A stretch of 64,000 nucleotides of DNA from Teredinibacter purpureus (lineage in GTDB: Bacteria; Pseudomonadota; Gammaproteobacteria; Pseudomonadales; Cellvibrionaceae). Below the pieces are notes generated by a model. The model was not told the DNA's origin. It was given only the letters and a program-made list of their open reading frames with translations, and searched no databases. The position numbers were made by a program, and so were the translations under genes. This document shows, in pieces, positions 59,316-64,000 of this stretch. Every line of letters begins with the position of its first letter. The first letter of the stretch is position 1. The stretch lies in the NCBI RefSeq assembly GCF_014217335.1, contig NZ_CP060092.1, forward strand, positions 1,691,501-1,755,500. The letters are read 5' to 3'.

Positions 59316-62300
59316 ATGACCATTAATAAAAACGACCTTATTAAAAAACTGCTTAACAAAAAAAATAGCAAGAGAAAATCGGCTTTAACCGCTGAAAAAT
59401 CCTACCCGCGGCTTAGGGCTGCAGGCCATAAAAAAGGTACGCTTTCGCCCGCGCAAAGACGTATCTACCTGTTAAGCAAAATGAATGGTCAAAAGGACGT
59501 TGCCTATAATCTGCCGGAAGTACTTAAAGTCACCGGCGAGTATTCCATTGAACAAGCGCAACGCACGGTCGAAAATGTCATCAAACGGCACGATATTCTT
59601 CGTACCGCCTTCACTATGGAGGAGGGGGTGATCGTTCAGGAAGTGCACGAAAACGTCGAATTTAATGTCGATAATATTGTCGTATCGCACGAAGAATTTG
59701 ATTCTTGGCTAGAAGGTTATATACGCCCTTTTGATTTAGAGAAGCCGTGCCTGCTTCGCTGCGCGCTGGTAGAAGCGGGTACCGACCAATATATTGTATT
59801 CGATAGCCATCACATTATAGGCGATGGTTTCTCCGCAGGCATTGTCAATAGTGAGTTTGCGCGAGCAGACCAGCCCGAAAATTTAGCTGCGCCCACGTTT
59901 CAATATCTTGATTATGTGAACTGGACGAAGCAATTTTTACGTTCCGAAAATTTTAAAAAACAGGAATCCTATTGGTTAAAAGCGCTTAGCGGTAATATTC
60001 CCCTGTTAGACTTACCATTAGACATAGCTCGGCCAGAAAGAAAAGATTTCTTGGGCGCTACTGTTGAATTTAGTCTGGGCGACGCTTCAGAATCGTTACG
60101 AGCCCTGTTTAAAGCTGAAAGAATCACGTTGTTTACGGGGCTAATCTCGGCTTATTCTGTTTTTCTTTCAAAGTTAACGCAGCAGGAAAGTATCTATATC
60201 GCCACTCCTGTGGCTGGTCGCCCTCTGCCCGAAATGCAAAACCTTCCCGGTATGTTTGTAAATACCTTGCCTGTTATTACGAGGCCTCGGTCGGCGTTGT
60301 CTTTTTCTGAATTTTTGCATGAGGTAAAGCAGGCTGCTTTTGCTTGCCAGCAGAATGCTGATTGCGATGTGTCTCATATCGTTGATCGTTTAGGCCTGAA
60401 GAGAAATCCTTCGCGTAACCCCTTGTTTGACACGCTATTTGTGCTTCAGGTTAAAAATTTAGATACGTTTGACAATACTTCTCTGGGGATCGAACCTTAC
60501 GCATTTAACCGCGGTAGATCTCAGTTTGACCTTTCTATGGAGGCCGTTGAGCGTGGAAGTGAAATTGTATTCAAATTGGATTATGCAACAGCGTTGTTTT
60601 CCGAAGAAACAGTATTGCGTTTTCGCGATCAATTTTTAAATTTGCTACAAGAGATTGTTGCCGAACCTAGTGCTACGCTAGCGTCATTGTCGCTTATCGA
60701 TAAGCGAACATCAGAACGGCTGTCGCGGTGGGTTCCACCTATTCAGCTTGACCAGATGGCGCCCATTGGTGATGTTTTTGACCAGGTATCAAACCGGTTC
60801 CCTAACCAGACGGCGCTTATGTTTGAGGGTGCTGCACTCACCTATCGCGAGCTCAATCAAAAAGTCCATAATCTTGCCTTCAATCTGAAAGAAAAAGGGG
60901 TTGTGGAGGGCGACTTTGTCGCCCTGCTATTAGATCGCTCGTTCGATATGATAATTTCTATTTTTGCGATTATTAAAGCCGGTGCAGCTTACGTGCCGAT
61001 TGATCCCGACTACCCCGACGAACGTGTACAGTTTACGCTACAAGATAGCAACGCCAAGCTGCTGATTACTCAACCTCACATATGTAACGCTAAAGAACGT
61101 TTGTTTTCGACATTATCTTTAGGCATTGTTGAAAATGTTAGTGATTATCTAGAGGGTGATCACAGTGTTTTAACGCGTAACAGGGTTACCGATGTACTTT
61201 ATGTGATTTACACCTCCGGTACTACGGGTGTACCCAAAGGCGTTATGGTCGAACACCGGTGCCTGTTTTCTCTTATTTTTGGTAATCAGAAATTGGATTT
61301 TTCGTCGAATGATAATTGGGTGTTGTTTCACTCCTTTGCATTCGATGTGTCCGTATGGGAAATTTTTGCTTCGCTATTAAACGGAAGCACATTATTTATT
61401 CCGCCCAAAGAAATTACAAAGAACACACAAGATTTCAGGCAATACGTTAAAGACAACGGTATTACGGTGTTAAATCAAACGCCTTCCGCGTTCTATCGTT
61501 TCGCGGAAATTGAACATCAGTGCAATGATAGTCTGTCATTGCGTTGGGTGAACTTTGCCGGAGAAGCGCTTTTGCCTGGGCGCCTCGCTAGCTGGTATCA
61601 AAAATACCCTGATACCGCACTGATTAATATGTACGGCATTACCGAAACAACAATTCATACAAGTTATAAGAAACTTACCGTCGACGATATTGATAACGGG
61701 GAGTGTTCCAATATCGGGGTTTCGCTCGATAGCCTTTCTATTTACCTTTTAGATAAAGATTTACAACTTTGCGCACCAGGCGTAATCGGGGAGATATATG
61801 TTGGTGGTTGGGGTGTTGCAAGAGGGTATATCAATCGCCAGGAATTGAACGAAGAGCGGTTCTTACCGGACCCATTTGTCACGGATGGGCGTATGTATAA
61901 ATCTGGTGATTTGGCTAAGTGGACGCATGCTAACGAACTCGAATATTTAGGCCGAAATGATCAGCAAGTAAAAATACGTGGGTATCGAATAGAGTGTGGA
62001 GAGATCGAAAACCGTATTATCAAACTATGTAATATTGCTTCAGCGGCCGTTTTCGATAAAGTCGATGCGCGTGGAGAGAAATATTTATGTGCGGTGCTGC
62101 ACGTTGAATCATTGTCCGACGAAGCGGTGAAGACGCTAAAGAGTCAGTTGCTACAGTTTTTGCCTGCCTATATGATTCCGAACCAAATCGTGAGCATTCA
62201 GGAGATGCCGCTTACTTCGAATGGCAAGCTGGATCGACGTCAACTCTCCGCTTATATGGATAATTACCAGCCAGAAATCGAATATATTGCTCCAGAAACA

Positions 62301-64000
62301 CCAACAGAAGCTGCATTGGCAGCACTGTGGTCTAGATACTTTCCTAAAGCGGGTAAGATTGGCAGGCAACATGACTTTTTTGATCTTGGCGGCCACTCTT
62401 TGCTTGCGATTGAACTCGTTCTCGAAATTAAAAAAGAATTTGGTAAAGATGTAGCGCTAGACGTAATTTTTAATAGCAGTAGTGTGATTGATTTAGCGGT
62501 TGCGATAGACGGTAAGGGTATACAGCCGCAGCTAAAACCCATACCCATAATCTCTAGTGTGAATACTGGTTCTGGTTATAAAACGTCTGCCACGCAAAAA
62601 AGATTGTTTTTTATAGACCAGTTAACGCCACCGCCGGGCATTGCGTATAACGTGCCCGTTATTTTCGAGGTAGAGGGAAGGGTAGATACCGTCGCCTTGC
62701 AGCGTAATATCGCCGGTATTGTTTTACGGCACGAATCATTGCGAACGCAGTTCTCGCTAGTGGATGACGAACTGCGTCAGTTTATCATGCCTGAAAGTGC
62801 GTGTTGTTTGCATAAACAACACTATTCTATTGAAAATAAAGAACACGTTATTGGCGAATTTATTCAGCCGTTTGATGTGAAAACGGGGCCCCTTTTTAGG
62901 GCAAAGTACGCGACGTTCGAGCATTCTACGACAGCACTATTGATGTTTGATTTTCATCATATTATTTGCGACGGAGTTTCTTTAAACGTTTTTCTTGCAG
63001 AATTAAGTGCATTAAGTCATGGAAAGGCGCTGGGTGATTGCTCTGTTCAGTTTAAAGATTTCGCTGTTTGGTGGGAGGGTGAGCCTAAATTAGTTGAAGA
63101 TAAGCGTTACTGGAGTAAGCAGCTCGCAGGCAGCCAACCGTTAGCGCTCTTTACTGATTTTCCGCGTGAAGCTGCTCAATCGTTTAAAGGCGGTGAAGTC
63201 TACTTTCATTTGGAGCCACGTCAGCACGAACAATTAATGGCGTTATCTCAACAACATAAAGTAACGCCCTATATGGTTTATATGGCGGTATTCTCGCTGC
63301 TCTTGTCTAAGATTTCTGGTCAAAAGGATATCGTCGTAGGTTCTCCTTTTTCTGGCCGGCCTCACCCCGAAATTCAGCAAACGATCGGCATGTTTGTGAG
63401 CAGCCTTCCCATTAGAAGTCGCCTTGACGATAGCGTTACCTTCGTCGGCTACCTTCAGTCTGTTCGCAAGGTATGCGTGGAAGCGCAGGACCATTTGTTT
63501 TTTCAGTTTGAAGACATTGCGAGTAATACCGGATCGGTTAAAGATATTTCAAGAAACCCGCTTTTTGACTGCATGCTGGATGTGCAGTTGCCGCGCGAGG
63601 CGACTATAACGCTTGCGGATGCGAGCCTTACGCCCGTCGAATTGGCGAACCCCTGTGCGAAAATGGATTTGGTTCTAAGTATTAAGGATTCGGGTAGTCA
63701 TACGCACGGCACAACATCAATAGAATGTGTGCTTAACTACGCTGCTGAACTATTTACAGCCGAAACGGTGGAATCGTTCTCTAAGGGCTACGTAAGGTTA
63801 ATGCAGCAAGTACTGGATGAACCACATTCGTTATTGCAAAATTTAGCACTCAACAAATACGACACAGGTATTGCTCCCTATATTTTTGAACGTGCAGACA
63901 ACAAACAGGCAGTAAGCGAATTTCACTGGTCTAAACGATTAAATAACGTTAACCCAGATTTAAATCTTGCGACTGATTTTCCTCGCACGTCAAATGGATA
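59316..64000 (+). CDS. Non-ribosomal peptide synthetase, 3'-partial: C-A-PCP-C-...
   Basis: The frame stays open from the ATG at 59316 to the window end (about 1561 residues). A basic N-terminal segment rich in Lys (1-40) is followed by C (about 45-470, HHIIGDGFS near 166), A (about 490-1000, A10 NGKLDRRQLS), PCP (GGHSLL near 1026) and a second C (about 1090-1510, HHIICDGVS near 1215). The pocket code reads DVWNNAMIHK, closest to the Thr code DFWNIGMVHK, so a Thr-like residue is a cautious guess. After the second C domain, where an A domain would begin, the sequence contains FHWSKRLNNVNPDLNLATDF, which resembles an internal C-domain segment; the next domain is cut off. It probably receives the polyketide from the preceding PKS. 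No TubC-like docking domain is seen. Confidence 0.95.
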   Translation, partial: MTINKNDLIKKLLNKKNSKRKSALTAEKSYPRLRAAGHKKGTLSPAQRRIYLLSKMNGQKDVAYNLPEVLKVTGEYSIEQAQRTVENVIKRHDILRTAFTMEEGVIVQEVHENVEFNVDNIVVSHEEFDSWLEGYIRPFDLEKPCLLRCALVEAGTDQYIVFDSHHIIGDGFSAGIVNSEFARADQPENLAAPTFQYLDYVNWTKQFLRSENFKKQESYWLKALSGNIPLLDLPLDIARPERKDFLGATVEFSLGDASESLRALFKAERITLFTGLISAYSVFLSKLTQQESIYIATPVAGRPLPEMQNLPGMFVNTLPVITRPRSALSFSEFLHEVKQAAFACQQNADCDVSHIVDRLGLKRNPSRNPLFDTLFVLQVKNLDTFDNTSLGIEPYAFNRGRSQFDLSMEAVERGSEIVFKLDYATALFSEETVLRFRDQFLNLLQEIVAEPSATLASLSLIDKRTSERLSRWVPPIQLDQMAPIGDVFDQVSNRFPNQTALMFEGAALTYRELNQKVHNLAFNLKEKGVVEGDFVALLLDRSFDMIISIFAIIKAGAAYVPIDPDYPDERVQFTLQDSNAKLLITQPHICNAKERLFSTLSLGIVENVSDYLEGDHSVLTRNRVTDVLYVIYTSGTTGVPKGVMVEHRCLFSLIFGNQKLDFSSNDNWVLFHSFAFDVSVWEIFASLLNGSTLFIPPKEITKNTQDFRQYVKDNGITVLNQTPSAFYRFAEIEHQCNDSLSLRWVNFAGEALLPGRLASWYQKYPDTALINMYGITETTIHTSYKKLTVDDIDNGECSNIGVSLDSLSIYLLDKDLQLCAPGVIGEIYVGGWGVARGYINRQELNEERFLPDPFVTDGRMYKSGDLAKWTHANELEYLGRNDQQVKIRGYRIECGEIENRIIKLCNIASAAVFDKVDARGEKYLCAVLHVESLSDEAVKTLKSQLLQFLPAYMIPNQIVSIQEMPLTSNGKLDRRQLSAYMDNYQPEIEYIAPETPTEAALAALWSRYFPKAGKIGRQHDFFDLGGHSLLAIELVLEIKKEFGKDVALDVIFNSSSVIDLAVAIDGKGIQPQLKPIPIISSVNTGSGYKTSATQKRLFFIDQLTPPPGIAYNVPVIFEVEGRVDTVALQRNIAGIVLRHESLRTQFSLVDDELRQFIMPESACCLHKQHYSIENKEHVIGEFIQPFDVKTGPLFRAKYATFEHSTTALLMFDFHHIICDGVSLNVFLAELSALSHGKALGDCSVQFKDFAVWWEGEPKLVEDKRYWSKQLAGSQPLALFTDFPREAAQSFKGGEVYFHLEPRQHEQLMALSQQHKVTPYMVYMAVFSLLLSKISGQKDIVVGSPFSGRPHPEIQQTIGMFVSSLPIRSRLDDSVTFVGYLQSVRKVCVEAQDHLFFQFEDIASNTGSVKDISRNPLFDCMLDVQLPREATITLADASLTPVELANPCAKMDLVLSIKDSGSHTHGTTSIECVLNYAAELFTAETVESFSKGYVRLMQQVLDEPHSLLQNLALNKYDTGIAPYIFERADNKQAVSEFHWSKRLNNVNPDLNLATDFPRTSNG

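Noticed and set aside
1..64000. CRISPR arrays, rRNA, tRNA, insertion sequences and prophage genes
   Set aside because: No regular short repeats, transposase or integrase genes, or recognisable RNA genes were seen by reading; a tRNA search program was not available.

Overview
The window reads as part of a chromosome of a Gram-negative, probably marine gammaproteobacterium. The reasons are outer-membrane lipoproteins, a TolC-type channel, an RND pump, a LuxI/LuxR pair, housekeeping ackA-pta and gltBD operons, and moderate, slightly AT-leaning base composition. The family cannot be fixed from sequence alone; a Cellvibrionaceae-like relative is a guess. Most of the window is specialised metabolism: one non-ribosomal (lipo)peptide locus (1-40235) and the start of a second, PKS-NRPS locus (52137 to beyond 64000), with ordinary central metabolism between them.

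Region 1 (1-16662): four NRPS or tailoring genes on the + strand. A 5'-truncated synthetase ends with two complete C-A-PCP modules (pocket codes read by eye as DSASIAEVWK, unassigned, and DAWTVAAVCK, Phe-like). It is translationally coupled to a one-module synthetase with a TubC-like docking domain (DASTIAAVCK, Tyr-like). A TauD-type Fe(II)/2-oxoglutarate dioxygenase follows, then a Ser-type module (DVWHFSLIDK) ending in a divergent epimerization-like domain. No thioesterase domain is present on any synthetase in the window.

Region 2 (17620-22287): a quorum-sensing island with luxR, luxI, an Sfp-type phosphopantetheinyl transferase and two related proteins of about 310 residues that look like catalytically degenerate RibD (deaminase-reductase) homologues. 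Region 3 (22595-31463): an RND efflux pair, a stand-alone type II thioesterase, a TolC-like outer-membrane factor and a large unknown lipoprotein. Region 4 (31543-40235): a compact + strand operon of a VOC-fold metalloprotein, a fatty acyl-AMP ligase fused to a carrier protein (lipoinitiation), a C-A-PCP module whose A domain lacks the Asp that binds the alpha-amino group, a cyclic-peptide-type ABC exporter and a family 2 glycosyltransferase.

The main finding from direct reading is a set of lux-box-like palindromes (consensus about CTGTCATATCTGACAG) in front of the dioxygenase gene (10648), the PPTase operon (20129), luxI (20401 and 20477), the second RibD-like gene (21188), the RND operon (22382) and the lipoprotein (29678). 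Together they suggest that one acyl-homoserine-lactone circuit controls synthesis, carrier activation, tailoring and export of the peptide.

Region 5 (40567-51375) is housekeeping: ackA-pta, gltB-gltD and a Cys-rich lipoprotein on the minus strand. Region 6 (52137-64000) starts a second locus: a small membrane protein, a KS-AT-DH-(degenerate ER)-KR-ACP polyketide synthase and an NRPS (C-A-PCP-C...) that runs off the end, with a Thr-like first pocket code. No lux box was seen in front of it. No rRNA, tRNA, CRISPR array or insertion sequence was recognised.
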